64,000 nt of DNA, taken from contig OZ021727.1 in the NCBI GenBank assembly GCA_963978545.1, positions 51,162,487 through 51,226,486 of the forward strand. The letters are read 5' to 3'. Positions 12,936 through 25,352 of this stretch are shown one piece after another. The notes under the pieces were generated by a model that saw only the letters and a program-made list of their open reading frames with translations, ran no database searches and was not told the origin of the DNA. Position 1 is the stretch's first letter, and each line of letters begins with the position of its first letter. The translations under genes were made by a program, and so were the position numbers. The stretch comes from Linyphia triangularis (taxonomy: Eukaryota; Arthropoda; Arachnida; Araneae; Linyphiidae).

Positions 12936-13520
12936 TCCTGTTTCTCCCAACTGCTATTTTGTTTTCAAATAGAAATACAGAAATAAGAAACAGAAGAATT
13001 TTTAATTAGGTGTACCATTTAAGAAAAAAAGAGTGACCATACTTTTTGTCCAAGTAACAATGCATTCAAATATTGAAATGAATATATAAAAAAATAAGCG
13101 TAATTTTTATATAATTCTGTTTAAATATGTCACTCGATATTAAAACCAAATTCCTCGTTGACTCATTACTAATTCTTCCATTTCCCATAAATAAACTATT
13201 CTGAAATTTGGTACTAATGTCAACAAAGGCAAACATAGAAAAAGTAAACTATTCCATTCTCATTCAACTAATTTTAAGGCATTGAAAATGGGGTTAAAGG
13301 TTCCAAAAGAAAATAATTCAAAGGATTGATCAATCAACTTTCAGAGTTCAAATGTAAGAAAATGTAGAATATTCCTTATTTCCTATATAACATTTCTCTG
13401 AAAATCGGTAAAAATGTTTCCGAATATATTGTAAACCAAGCTTTTAGAATTTTTTAATTTCACATGGATTGACTGCTAAAAAACACATTGTAAAATATCG
13501 CAGCAAAGCACGGGAGCTAG
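12936..13520 (-). repeat. Family B head, inverted copy
   Basis: Read on the minus strand from 13,520 it begins 'aactagctcccgtgctttgc' and continues with 'gatattttacaatgtg', the counterpart of the family B start at 5.5 kb. The interior is diverged. It lies tail-to-tail with the plus-strand fragment just upstream, so the pair forms an inverted arrangement of the same family. Confidence 0.5.
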
Positions 13521-13526
13521 TTTGTT

Positions 13527-14219
13527 ACTTTCAATTTACCTATATATATAATGGTAATGAAAGTGTTGCATTCAGTCACAAGTCCTTTTCTGAGTAAAAA
13601 CAAAAATGGACTAGAAAAAATGTGTATGTGTGTCTGTCTATGGTCAGCATAACTCCCAAACGTACTGATCTACGTTTACAACTTTTGTATACGGGTTAGT
13701 GGTGGTCATGGGATTTGTCATAAAATGTTTCGTTTAAATTGTGCATGCGTATAAGGTAGCTACCATTGAAAAATTTGTTTTTCAACAATTGCTAAAAAAG
13801 GTGCTACTGTTTCATTAAAATCGCTGTAGTATTATCATTTAAGGTGCTCTAAACATCCCCAATTCCCGTTGAAATGTGATAAAGGCATACAAAGTTGAAT
13901 AACGAAGGTGTTTAACACACAGTTATCTTCAAATGAGCATTGCCCATCAACGACTATTTCTCCTCTATTTCCACTTAAAAGAAAGAATAATGTAATCATT
14001 ATTAAAAAACACATCTTCAGTTTGACCATTTTGTCGGCGATATCAAATTTTTTTAGGCCAATATAATAATTATCACCGAACATCCTTTTTTTAAATTAAT
14101 GAAAGCATAAAAATGAAAACGGTTTACACCAATTCATGTAACCATTCTATTCAAACTAAATGCGGTGATCAGTATCATGGTGTAATTGAAAGTTGTGCGA
14201 TGTTTCACATCTGCAGTTT
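13527..14219 (-). repeat. Dispersed repeat family A, copy 2
   Basis: The start (on plus) is 'actttcaatttacctatata' and the end is 'gaaagttgtgcgatgtttca'. Diagnostic internal blocks are 'gtgtctgtctatggtcagca', 'gcatgcgtataaggtagcta' and 'aaggtgctctaaacatcccc', matching the 34.9 kb copy in the same orientation. A chance ORF on the minus strand near 13,835-14,083 encodes a hydrophobic stretch; I treat it as non-coding repeat sequence. Confidence 0.7.
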
Positions 14220-15814
14220 ATAGTGTTACATTAAGTATTTTAGTTTGAATATCTTTATTTCTTTTAGTTTTCTTTATTTTATAAACTTTCGCCTGGCCCT
14301 AATGTTTTGTTCATGGCTGTATATTCATGAGCTGTGTATTTAGTTTAAGCTATAGTAATAGTACTTTAGTACTTAAATAGAGTTTATCTCTCCCCCTCCC
14401 TCCCATCCCCACCAGCTCTTTTCCGTGTTACAGTAAGAACTCTTCTAGAGAAATGCGATCAATTTTTTTCAAGTTAAGCAATGGAATAAATGGGTTTCGT
14501 TTCTCTATTGTAACTTCATTTATTATTCATTGAACAAGCCCAGCATTAATAGATGCAAAAAGTACTTCATGTTGGAAGCAAAGTTTGATGAAAAATTCAT
14601 TGACTGGAATAAAAACAGTGGCTCCATTTCGAGTTGCTGTTGTTTTGTAATACATAGTTGTATCTGATGATAAATTTACGAAGTTTTCTCGAAACTTCTC
14701 GAATATCATTTTGCGACTATGCTAGTAAATAAATTTACTTCCAATCCTGCCGTATTAAGAATATCTGTCGCTTAGAAAAAAGTATTTATAATTCTTTTAC
14801 AATTTTAAATTTTATAAATAATGCCTTTATAATAGTACCATTAATAGAGAATTACACTTAGTAGAGAAATATAGATTTCAGTTTCCAAGAGTGGCGCTTT
14901 ACGTTGCAAAAAAAGACCAAACCGAAATTACGATTTATAAATATTTAGTGCACGCACTGCCGAATTGCTCAAAAAGAAGATTCAGATGTCAACAGCAAGA
15001 AACATGGCGATTTCTATCGTTACTATAGGAGAAGAATGAATAGAGTGAAATCCATATCAAGATAAAAGGCATTGACCCCTACTTTTTGAAATATCAGTTG
15101 GTTGAGGTTAATATTTATAAGTTGCTCAGGTCTTTTTTTAATATCGGTATAGGTATCAATAACAAAACCCCTTTTAAAAGAAGATAAAAAGAGAAATATA
15201 AAACGCATCCAATGAACAGTTAAGCTATCGTTGTTTTGATAAGTTATGGGAAACAAACTTATTTAGTTGACTAATTAGATTTCTTTGTGCTTTATTTTAA
15301 TGAAACGTATCTGAGTATGATGAACCCAATTCTCTGGATGACGCACGGGAAATTTTGCGTTCTATTTTCTACTTCAATTGGATTTTCAAAACTATGATGA
15401 ATCTAGTAGTTAAGTTTTTGCTTTACATATTGTTAGTTGGTGGAAAAGTTTTGTGGAAAATTAGAACCTAAACTAAGTTAAATATAAACTTATGAACCAC
15501 CGACTTCAGATGCTATAACTGTGTTGAGTAGCTACAATAGCTCTCTAGCCATAACGTAAGTGATCAATAATTAAACTCATAAAGAAGTACACACTGAATC
15601 ATTGCTAGTGGTTAATTTAAGGACATTTATTTACACTTAATATATTTACAGATTCTTGTTATGTAAGTTACAATACAGTTGATTGTTAATACAATTTCTA
15701 TTATGATGATCTTAACTAGCAATTTATTGGAATTCAAATTAACCATGATAACTTTAAGCAAAGTTACAATTAACCATTTAAAAACTTGCATTAATAAGGT
15801 ACTATTTTAGTCTA
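14220..15814. other. AT-rich spacer, nothing recognised
   Basis: No supported gene, RNA or repeat family. Only short chance ORFs are present. Confidence 0.5.
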
Positions 15815-15872
15815 TGTTATTATTAAGTACACGAGGGGACTGTGAGGAAATAGTATAAGTGGGAACGCTTAC

Positions 15873-16013
15873 CGCTTAGTTGTCTATCCATGGCTCTGAT
15901 GATTAACCCTCGGATCCGGCACTGTCTCAAGGAGTATAATCCAATGGCGCTAACATCTGAGAACCCACACTCCTGATCTCTGGTATCTGATAACTGAAAA
16001 CTCAACTCCGAAT
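15873..16013 (-). CDS. Candidate first exon (mostly 5' UTR) starting MDRQLS
   Basis: Downstream of the promoter-like element on the minus strand, about 120 nt of GC-richer leader is followed by an ATG in strong context (gagccATGg, 15,889-15,891). Five further codons (MDRQLS) follow, then a split codon at a good donor, G|GTAAGC. Without the splice the frame reads on about 13 codons to a stop. No downstream exon was identified. Alternatively this is the R-U5 part of an LTR and the donor belongs to a retroelement leader; the flanks give no convincing duplication. Confidence 0.3.
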
Positions 16014-16045
16014 GAAGTCCCCAGAATGATTCTTATATTTATATA
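16007..16045 (-). promoter_or_regulatory. TATA box plus initiator, minus strand
   Basis: The minus strand reads TATATAAATATAAG from 16,045 and an initiator-type TCATTC with its A at 16,013. This puts the TATA box at about -32, the spacing expected for arthropod TATA/Inr promoters. It sits in a GC-richer block (15,815-16,290) in AT-rich surroundings. The block begins tgttatt and ends ctgaca, so an LTR origin is possible. Confidence 0.4.
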
Positions 16046-16287
16046 AATCGCTTGTTTACGAGTTAAGAATTTTACAATAATATTTGTCTCGTTCCAAACC
16101 ACCTGGAATCTGTAACTTGGTTAGACAATCCCTGCCTCCTTCGTTTCCCACGGGTTCTATCAGTCAACAACAACATGTTTTCGTAAGAAATGCTATTCTT
16201 TCTGCATCTGGGAATTTAATAAAATGTGGTATACTTATTTATGATCCATATTTTCGTGGCACCCTTATTCACTGACCTCACCTGACA

Positions 16288-17334
16288 ATACGATCTAAAA
16301 ATATCCCCATTTCTTCCCACGGATAACAAAACCCTTTTTATGAATACTAATTCGCAATACAAGTTTCCCCTGACTGGAACCCTCACCTGCTGTTGATGTT
16401 TGTTGGTGGACTGTTGAGTTGTTTACCAAAACGAAATAGAACTCCCCAACAACTGCATATTTGACCAAGCAAAAATATTTGTTTCCCATATAACTTTGAC
16501 ATCAACTAATATCATCTATAGCAAAAACATTACTAGATTCTTCATAATTTTACTATTCTAATCAGTTTACGAGAATGACAAAAGTGCCCCAAAATGTCCT
16601 GTGCATCATCCAGAGATTCGCCCATTTATTATTTTATTTAAACTATTTGGACTAATAATTGAAAGTTATTATTTTAGTAAAAAAAATTGCAAATTTTTAA
16701 CGGCATAGTTTATTGTTTTAGATTCTACACTACATTAACGTAGATAGAACTTCATACAAAGGCGCTGTCCGTCTGTTCATCAGTTCGAGTGAGGAAAAAT
16801 TATAATCTGACGACGATTGAAAGACCTCGACGAGACGAGTTTCCATACCAAAATTTAACCGGAAGTTACGACCGAAAGTACATAGGAAGTTCATGTCGAA
16901 ATAATAAAAAAAAAGTTTTTTTTTTTTTTAAAAGTAAAAAACCCCCTTTAAATTTGCAAAGTGTTTTTGTTATTATTTATCTTCAACTTTAACAGTGGAA
17001 GGTTTCAGTCATTAAAGGCCCTTACATTTTACGTACTTGGCATCTGGACCTGATACAGACGAGTGTAGAAGCAGCATTTCAGTAACATTGACTGCCACAA
17101 TCCAACTTAATTTTTTATTATTATTTTGCTTTTATTATTGGTATAGAAATGTGAGTAACTGTAATATATAATAAGAAACATATATCTTAGAAATATCAAT
17201 AATATTAAGTATGAATAATATGAAATATCAATCATGTTATGAAAAGTATGAATATTAATAAGAATTAAAAGAAATATGAATAATAATATTCATGAATTAC
17301 ATGAAATGTGTGAATAACTATTAATAGGAATAAT
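16288..17334. other. AT-rich spacer, nothing recognised
   Basis: No supported gene. From about 17,100 it grades into simple 'gaaatatgaataa'-like low-complexity sequence. Confidence 0.5.
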
Positions 17335-17410
17335 ATGAAATATGAATAATAATTATGAAATGTGAATAATAATTAAGAAATGTGAATAATAATTAGGAAA
17401 TATCAATGAC
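17335..17410. repeat. 20-bp minisatellite, nearly 4 units
   Basis: The unit 'atgaaatgtgaataataatt' repeats with an exact 20-base period at 17,335, 17,355, 17,375 and 17,395, the last unit partial. Looser relatives extend upstream to about 17,160. Confidence 0.8.
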
Positions 17411-17552
17411 AAATGGATATAGAAGTATAAATAATTTATAAGAAAATATTTCCACTATCCAACGAATCAAAAACTTCACACTATATTAAATCCTGTAACT
17501 GACTAGCTTCTAAAGTTTATGCAAGTAAAGAAATTATTTCTAGTCTTTCATA

Positions 17553-17779
<227 letters not shown>

Positions 17780-18540
17780 TGTGGATGATTCAAAAAAGTA
17801 TCCAAAACTATTTTAATTAAGTAATATATTACATGAGATATTTTGAAGATCTTTTAAAATTTAGATAAAATATGACAGTGCCAGATATCTAATTGCACCA
17901 ATCTACAACGAATATTTATTTTTAGTTTGAGAGGCATGATTTTATACATTTCACTGGTTTCCAGCATTTAAGCACTGTTCATTAGAGCGTATAATTAATA
18001 GATTCGTTTCGTTTGGAAACTCAGGATGTGGTATGAGTTATTTTTGAACGCATATAAGTGTCTGGAAATAATTATTATGTTAGTGTTATTATAACTTGAC
18101 TCATGGTAGTACAAGTGGGAACTTGATACAATTCATAGATAATAAAGTAGCGGAGAAAGAATAGAAAGTAAACGATAGGTTTTTTTGTTTCATTTCCATG
18201 GAAAGTTGAGCTGCTTTACTAAATTGGTGAAATATGGTTGCGAAATGTAGACCACGAAGTGGTACTGTATTTTTTTCTGTGAATTATTTGTGAGTTTTTT
18301 TTTTTAATTGGAATGTAATCGGGACTTGGCACTTAAAGGACACAGGCTGAACATTATTAGGAAAACTGGGAAAAAAATAGTAGACCAAAAAGTTATCTGC
18401 AATAAAATTTAATTTATGAAAATTTAAAAATATTATTGTGAAGTATTGAAATATTTTAAAATTATCCATTTTATTGTTTTTAGTGATTTTTTTTCCCATG
18501 TGGGTCTAGAAATACATTTTTTCACAATGAACTGAGGCCC
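17780..18540. other. AT-rich spacer, nothing recognised
   Basis: No supported gene or repeat. Confidence 0.5.
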
Positions 18541-18722
18541 ACTTCATGGCTGTGTGATTAGCGCTTTGGTCTCGAGTGTCAAAGGTACCAGGTTCCCTGT
18601 TAGGCATTAATGTTTTTTGTGATTCGGAATCCAAGTTAAACTGGACAGATCTCAGCCTGTTTGGCTGTTATAGTGAACAAAAATCGATCTTTGAGCGTAC
18701 AAACAAGCCACAATAAAGTGAG
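18541..18722 (+). mobile_element. tRNA-derived SINE family 1, copy 1
   Basis: A tRNA-like head carries an A-box-like 'tggctgtgtgattagcgc' and a degenerate B-box region 'aaaggtaccaggttc'. A body follows ('gattcggaatccaagttaa', then 'gagcgtacaaacaagcca') and then an A-rich end. The copy at 32.5 kb shares head and body in the same order. RNA polymerase III promoter boxes inside a short dispersed repeat are the hallmark of a SINE. Target duplications were not resolved. Confidence 0.7.
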
Positions 18723-19631
18723 TTAGAGTTAGTGGACTGATATTATTGTTATAGATTTAAATATATATTAGGAAAATCTGTATCCTTTATAATAAAGTGA
18801 TTGGTAAAGGGAACAGAACTAACTGCCTTATATTCAGGATTAAATTTGTGTACTTATTACATAAACATTACATTTATAATTACTAATCGTATTCGTCAAT
18901 ACGATATGTGTTTTACATTTTAAAACGTGGATTTTGAATAATGAATATCTGTATCTAGGATCCTTAAGGCAACTGACAATTCTTTAAACATGACATTAAA
19001 ATCGAAGTTGAAATATTAATAATCATGCATCATTCTGAACAATGATTAAATTGCTTATATAAAAAAAAAAAAAAAAAATTAAAATATGTATGTTAGATAA
19101 TTAATTATATTTAAGATCGTTAATTTATTTACAAGAGTAATGTAAACCATATTTTTCATTGTCATTGCAATAAAATTATCTTGAAAAATAGAAATTTAAT
19201 TTAAAAAAACAAACAAAAAAAACTAACTTGCTTGAATAATGTTTTTGATTGAAGTTTGTTGATTTTCTTGTGACAAATACTCCCTTCGAACGTTTGTTGA
19301 TTTCTTTCGAATATCTACTGACTTCGTTATACCTCTAACATGTATTTATCAAGTTTTTCTTTTGTAAGATTACTCAAAGTTACAATTTTTTTTTTTCAAT
19401 TGGTTGCATTATATTTTAAAATTATTATTTATTTGACGATTTCACTTATTTCTAGGCTATAAAATTTATCAATGGTATCTACGTTAATTGAAACTCAATG
19501 CAAAAATCTAATTTAAATTCAGCTAATAGCTGGAGACATATAAAAAGATAGAATTTATAATATTTTTGAAGTCGATGAAAAACTCAATATTTTCTTTTTG
19601 TAACAAAATGCTATAAAAAATGACAAAAATC
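18723..19631. other. AT-rich spacer, nothing recognised
   Basis: No supported gene. It contains an (A)17 run near 19,062. Confidence 0.5.
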
Positions 19632-19723
19632 TTCCCCAGGTGAGGATCGAACTCACAACCTCGGCATATCTCGCTTGTACTGATGTATAAGTACCGCGCG
19701 CTAACCAGTTGCGCCACTGGGGA
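19632..19723 (-). tRNA. tRNA-Ile (anticodon UAU) with 18-nt intron
   Basis: Read on the minus strand, a 7-bp acceptor stem (TCCCCAG with CTGGGGA) closes completely. The D arm is GCGC...GCGC around AACTGGTTA. The anticodon stem is CGGTA/TGCCG with a G-T pair, and the loop is CTTATAA with anticodon TAT. The T arm is GTGAG-TTCGATC-CTCAC, and the discriminator is A. Between positions 37 and 38 lies an 18-nt intron (catcagtacaagcgagat), the canonical intron position and a known property of eukaryotic tRNA-Ile(UAU). After removal the tRNA is 74 nt. It decodes AUA codons. I see no stem mismatch, so it is probably functional. Confidence 0.93.
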
Positions 19724-21280
19724 TGCACAACCGTGAAGAACTTTAGAACCAGTTTCAGGTCTGAAAATCTTGAGCTTTAGGTAACATTTCATTCGTTTAA
19801 TCATTAGATCATTATGGCAGGGTAAATTGTTTGTGAGGATTTCTTCAACATTTTCTGTTTATTCTTTCTAAGAATTTTGTTATTGTTTTCTTAAATCGTA
19901 GGTTTATTTGGATAAAAATATTGATTTTCCCTTTGGAGTTTTGTAAATGCTACAGTAGTGATTTTATAAAATGTGTTAGTGCTGCCCTCTTTTGTATGCA
20001 GTTGAATGCAGTTCGACAGTCTGTAAAATCTTAATGTTGAACTAAAATTAATTCATATTATTTTACCAAGAGGAATTTAATTGTACTGTGTAGTTAAGTT
20101 CTTTACAAAGCAGCCATTAAAAACTGTGAAGGGAAAGGGGGTGAAGGGGAAGAAAGGGGGGGGGGGACGGGATTACTTGTCATGTGATGATATTCAATTT
20201 TGAATACGAATTATCTATCAAATATTATTGTAGATTAAAAACCATTTACTAAATAATAGTTTTTTAAAAAAGCGAATATTATTTATAAAATATTTTGATT
20301 TATGCATTCAAAGTTAATAAATGCATTAAAAGTCCGAAATTTTTAAATACATTGCGTGTTATATTCTCTAACAATAAATTCCGCGATGTTATGAAAATCA
20401 TATATACTTTTAACCCAGTACGAGTAAAAACTAAATCAAAATAAATCCATTACAAAAGCATAGGTAGAAGACATTGAACTACAGCACAGTAGTAGAAGAA
20501 CGAGGAAAGTGGGTTTTAGAAAAATGATTATATGGGTCAGAATTTTCCATTAAAAATACATGAATCACTCTAATTTTCTCTTGTGATGAAATGATGTATA
20601 GAAAAACAGTCTGAATTGCGACCTGTTAGCAAAACTAAGCACTTTCCATACCTATATCTGTGACTTATACGTACTTCCATTCAAATTTTCTGAACCTGTA
20701 ACATATATGTTTCCCTAAAACTTTTTGTACCTTTTGTTCTGTAACATATAAATATGTTAACTTCTGACTGATGTGAGAATACTGGAGTAGCTTTTTAAGA
20801 TTCTTCGATTTCAGATTGTATTCGATTCCAGAGACTTTCTATATCAAATGAGTTTATAAAATCTATCCATAAACAAAGTAAAAGTGCATGAACTCATCGG
20901 ATCCAAGTCCCACGGATCAGTTTCGGAACAAAATCATATGATTAAAAACCCAGTCAGTATTATAACATCACATGCAGAATTAGGGTACAAATTTTTTTTT
21001 CAACCAAAACTAATATTAGCAGAAATTATTGTATTTATGAAAGTTTTATATTAGTAAAATATTTTGAACTATACAGGTAGATTTTATAATTACGCTAATC
21101 CATTCATGAATTTATATCGGTAAAAGTCTCACGGTTATAGTCGCGCGTGGGTAAAATTTTCGTGCATACTATTTAATTTGTGACCAAATATCAAAGTAAA
21201 TGGGCATTTTAATTAATAGCACAACATCAGTGGACAGAATAACGTACACATTTAAAAATATATTTTAAAAATAACTTGGG

Positions 21281-21311
<31 letters not shown>

Positions 21312-22075
21312 AAAACAACGTTAAGCTTCCATCTCTTGAGAAATTGATTTGGGAGACATTAGTCACCAGATGTTAATTTCGATGCTGCCATCTGCTGAGT
21401 TTATTTTGAACTAATAATTTCGCAAAAATACACTTTATCTGCAGAAATTCTTATGAAAAGGAAAAAACATAATTCGTGTGTTACGCGTGAAAAAAAATAC
21501 ACGATTTTAGAGAAGAGTCATTTTAGAGGCACATTTCTTTGTTTGCTTCTTTTGAATTTAGACAAGACTAAATTAAAATATAGGCTTCTCATTGAAATTT
21601 CTTTTTGTTTAAAATTATGCTATCATTCATTACAGTCATAGAAAAAAGAAAGAAAAAAAAAATTAGCTTAAAATCATGAAAGATGTTATGTTTCATTTCG
21701 TTAACTCATTAAATATCTCCATAAAAAATGACGATAAAACTTTCATGTTTTAAGATGATCTAGCTTCTAAGTAATATAACTGAGCAGAGATGGCGCTTTT
21801 TAAAATAGCAATTTACTTGGCTGCTTTTCAAAACATTTCCGATTCAATTCTTATTTCAATCTCGAATTTACTAAAGAAAGAGAATCGTGAATAAAATTTG
21901 TATTTGCTTAAAATATTATATATTTTAAAGAAAGTGAATTGATGAACATAAGAAGGATTTTATTTCATACTGTATTTTCAGAAGATGCAATTTTAGAATG
22001 TAATGAAATGTGGTGAATTCAGAAAACTTTTAGGATTATAAATGTTGTTTCAACAAAATGCTGCCAAAATGTTCT
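19724..22075. other. AT-rich spacer, nothing recognised
   Basis: No supported gene. A purine-rich block with a 13-nt G run lies at about 20,130-20,170. Otherwise it is AT-rich with short homopolymers. Confidence 0.5.
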
Positions 22076-22350
22076 GACAAAAATGCTCCCAGGGTAAAAA
22101 AAAAAAAAGTGTCAGTAGAAATATTTTAAAAACAATTCTAAAAGGTATAATTAAAAAAAAAATTAAATTTTGGAAACTAACTTTAGTTCAAACAACAGGA
22201 TGGCCTGTCATATAGCATGGCAAAGAGTAGGGAAATCTTACGAGTTTTAAAGTTGCTCTCTGTTAGACGATTAATTAGTAGTGTAGAAATAATATAAAAA
22301 TATTTCAAAGAAATAAGTGCATAATAGAAACTTGTTCTACAATGTAAACA
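22076..22350 (-). mobile_element. Gypsy-like element, 3' internal segment, copy 1
   Basis: It shares about 270 bases with 60,839-61,115, including 'gacaaaaatgctcccagggt', 'aaaacaattctaa.aggtat', 'gctctctgttagacga' and 'aagtgcataatagaa'. In the 60 kb copy this segment abuts a polypurine tract and an LTR, which fixes its position as the 3' internal end. Here homology stops just before the polypurine tract, so the LTR is missing or replaced. It lies downstream, in the same orientation, of the pol remnant at 23.2 kb, so the two may be one element. Confidence 0.6.
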
Positions 22351-23146
22351 TAGTACAAAATATTACTGGATAGTTGGGTAAACAGGCCCAACCAATAAAC
22401 AAAATACAAACAGTATTAACTGAAGCATAGGCAATTAAATGACATAGTTCTAAAGAAAATAAACAATTAAATGGTAAAATTATAAACTATAAGCAATATT
22501 AAGTGTTATCTAAAACACAAAATTGTAATGCTTTAAAACATAAACAATGAAAAAATGGGTAAGGAAACAAGTGTTAATACGCGGGCAAAGTAAAAATTCA
22601 ATACCTGTGTGTATGATGCATCATCCAGCAAGGTAATGGAATGGCAGAATTGACGCCAGCATCAAGTCTTACACTTCAAATCCTAAACTGGATAATGGAT
22701 AATACAAAATAAAATAAAGATATAATTCTTAGATGAGTAAGCATTAAAAAAAAAAAAAAAAAAACTAATTTGAATAATGACATGTTATTAATGTGCACAA
22801 TAGACAAGTTTGTTGTAGAATGTTGACAAAACAGCTGTTTGTTTGTATTCGATTGGAATGTTAAGTGATGCAAGCAAAATCATGGATTAATAGTATACAA
22901 ATTGAAGTAGAGAGGAACTCAGTCATCTCAGTTATTCACAAGTGTTTTTTGAGTGATGACAACAGTATTCTTTCCTGTGTGATCTTAAAAAACACGTTAT
23001 TTCACTGACAAGGAGTTTCATCTAGCTCAAGTGAAGTAGTTGATAATTGAATAAATGCTAAAATATAAAAATAGTACACAGTAATAATAAGTTTAAAATT
23101 CCTAACATAATTTGTGAATCTCTGTAGTTGATGCTCTTTCATTTAC

Positions 23147-23181
<35 letters not shown>

Positions 23182-23191
23182 CCAGAAACTT
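22351..23191. other. Interval between gypsy pol relic and 3' segment
   Basis: AT-rich with no coding recognised. By position it may be the degraded part of the retroelement between pol and the 3' end. It contains an A run at 23,151-23,179. Confidence 0.4.
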
Positions 23192-23368
23192 TTACTCATG
23201 ACACAATTTAAGTTGTTCTGGAACGTAGTATGGTAGCAATTTGGAAACATGAACAATTTTAGGCTCTTTAGTTAAGCGATTAATGCTATCAATTTCATAA
23301 TTAACATCTGTAGCTTGTTTTAAAATTTTGTATGGTCCTGAAAATGGAGGTGTCAATTTACGATTGTT
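23192..23368 (-). pseudogene. Ty3/gypsy Pol C-terminus (integrase GPY/F domain) relic
   Basis: The minus-strand frame reads through the GPY/F-type motif PPFSGPYKILKQ and then VNYEID. It continues with the typical end KIVHVSKLLPYY and a stop about 10 codons on, as in gypsy Pol polyproteins. The frame is intact for about 58 codons. Immediately 5' of it, pol is interrupted by a 180-base AT/TAAA microsatellite. Beyond that, about 60 more codons in frame (23,588-23,770, with TIHDNHK) could be the preceding integrase region, but I cannot confirm it. There is no reverse transcriptase, RNase H or gag in the window, so the element is dead. Confidence 0.75.
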
Positions 23369-23413
23369 GATATATATATATAGAAATAAATTAAATAAAA
23401 TATAAATAAATAA

Positions 23414-23585
<172 letters not shown>

Positions 23586-23770
23586 CAATTGTAATAAGCA
23601 ATTGCATCGTTCTTATGTTTTGTTTCAATAATCTTATGTAATCTGCAATTTTCAATTTCCTGATGGGAAAAATGCACTTTCGACGTCGCATAAAGAATTT
23701 GCAGAATCAAAATTTTGTGATTGTCATGTATTGTTTTGTAATTTTTATTCATGCAAACTTTTTCCTTCAA

Positions 23771-25288
23771 TGTCCCATAAGAAATAAACAGTTGATGTCA
23801 GTGATTTACACTAATACCTTTCAACAACAATCCATTATAAAAACTATTATTGAATTAGAGAGTTTATGTAGAATTTATTCTTTAAACAACTTTCGTTGAC
23901 AACCGTAGTTGTCAGTTCAATTAGAAAATAATTTGAATATTTAGTTGCAAGTATAATTGTTGACATATAATCGCTAATTGAAAGTAGTTTAATTCTCACT
24001 CAAAAATTTTAAAGCGGAAGTCAACTTCGTATTTTCTTAATTAAATTTATGTCGCTCGTTTGCAATTACAAATTAATGGATTTTAGAATGACGCACACTG
24101 CAAGCATGTTCTACCTAGGTTAGGTATCTTTAAAATATCAGACGTTAATTCTATTTCTTGCATATTTATTATTCGAAAATAAGTTTTAAAATTTGACTGT
24201 TAAATACGTTTTTTTAGAATATCAATGAGTTTACTTTGAAATTTGTAAATAAATAAATTACTGAAATTGTAAGAAAAATTGAACTTGAGCTCTTGAGCAA
24301 AAATGCAAACATTTCTATTCATCACCTATTCTTACATCGTTACTGTTACTTATTTCTCCTCATTTTACTCTCTAGCATTCTATTTCCAATATTAATATGG
24401 TGTATTTGAATGTATAAGAGGGAAAAAAAGTCTAACAATGGTAATATTTTCAATTTTAAAAATCTTAAAATTCAATTCTTCAATTTTAAAAATCTTGTCT
24501 TTGTATCCTTGATTATTTACATTTCTGGATAAAAAAAAAAAAATTAAAGGTCCTGTATACAACTTTATTTTTTAAAACCTAGAACTTATTAGGGGTCTCA
24601 TGCACCCATTGAAAGATGATGAATATAGCAAACATTTTAATTTAATTTACACCAAATAGTTATTTAAAATGTCATGTGAATGGATTCAATAATATTCTTT
24701 ACCATGTGGATTCGATTCAATGTATACCTTCACTTGACTTCCAAACACGAGAACACTGTATCTCGAATGCGGATCATCTTATTCACTGCTCGCTGAATTG
24801 TATGAAAGGCGCGATACGTGTAATTTTACAGCGTTACAGTGTCAATCAGTGAGTGAGTGAACCAGTCCGAAATAAAAGAAATATTTTCTAGACAGTTTTG
24901 AACCCAGGTGAATGTAATACAGGCAAAATCTATGTATTCAAAATTATGTAATTATAAAAATAGTCTTGTTTATTATTAATTAAAATAATATTCTACCCAG
25001 AAATTGCCTCTTATTTTGTTTGGCCTCTAGCTAACAATCGTTTAAAATAAAAGTTAAAAAAATATATTGATTTGCTTAACTATTTCTACCTAAAATATGA
25101 TGTTTCGTTTTAACATCATATTTTTTTCGTTCCTGCCATTACTAAAATCTCTAACTGCTTATTTAAAACGTGTGAAATTTATTATTCCGATGTTTTTTGA
25201 ACGCTAATCCAAATATGGATTAATCCTATACGATTGACATAAGACTTTCTTGGTTTGACTAAATTTTAATATGTAAATAGTCTCTTAT
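23771..25288. other. AT-rich spacer with a GC-richer patch
   Basis: No supported gene. The block 24,730-24,910 is GC-richer and ends in a donor-like 'cccaggtgaatg'. It holds no convincing coding frame. A small 30-bp direct repeat ('caattttaaaaatctt' twice) lies at 24,449-24,497. Confidence 0.45.
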
Positions 25289-25289
25289 A

Positions 25290-25345
<56 letters not shown>
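25289..25345. repeat. (TAA)n microsatellite
   Basis: About 19 uninterrupted trinucleotide units, followed by A-rich sequence. Confidence 0.95.

Positions 25346-25352
<7 letters not shown>

Noticed and set aside
13835..14083. Minus-strand ORF with a signal-peptide-like stretch and cysteines
   Set aside because: It lies wholly inside a family A repeat, and other copies do not keep the frame.
15815..16287. Solo LTR with TG...CA ends
   Set aside because: The flanking 5 bases (gtcta and atacg) do not match and there is no polypurine or primer site. I kept only the promoter and exon signals.
24730..24910. Possible plus-strand 5' exon with initiator TCAGT and donor-like CAG|GTGAAT
   Set aside because: There is no DPE or TATA at the right spacing, no coding frame and no partner exon.
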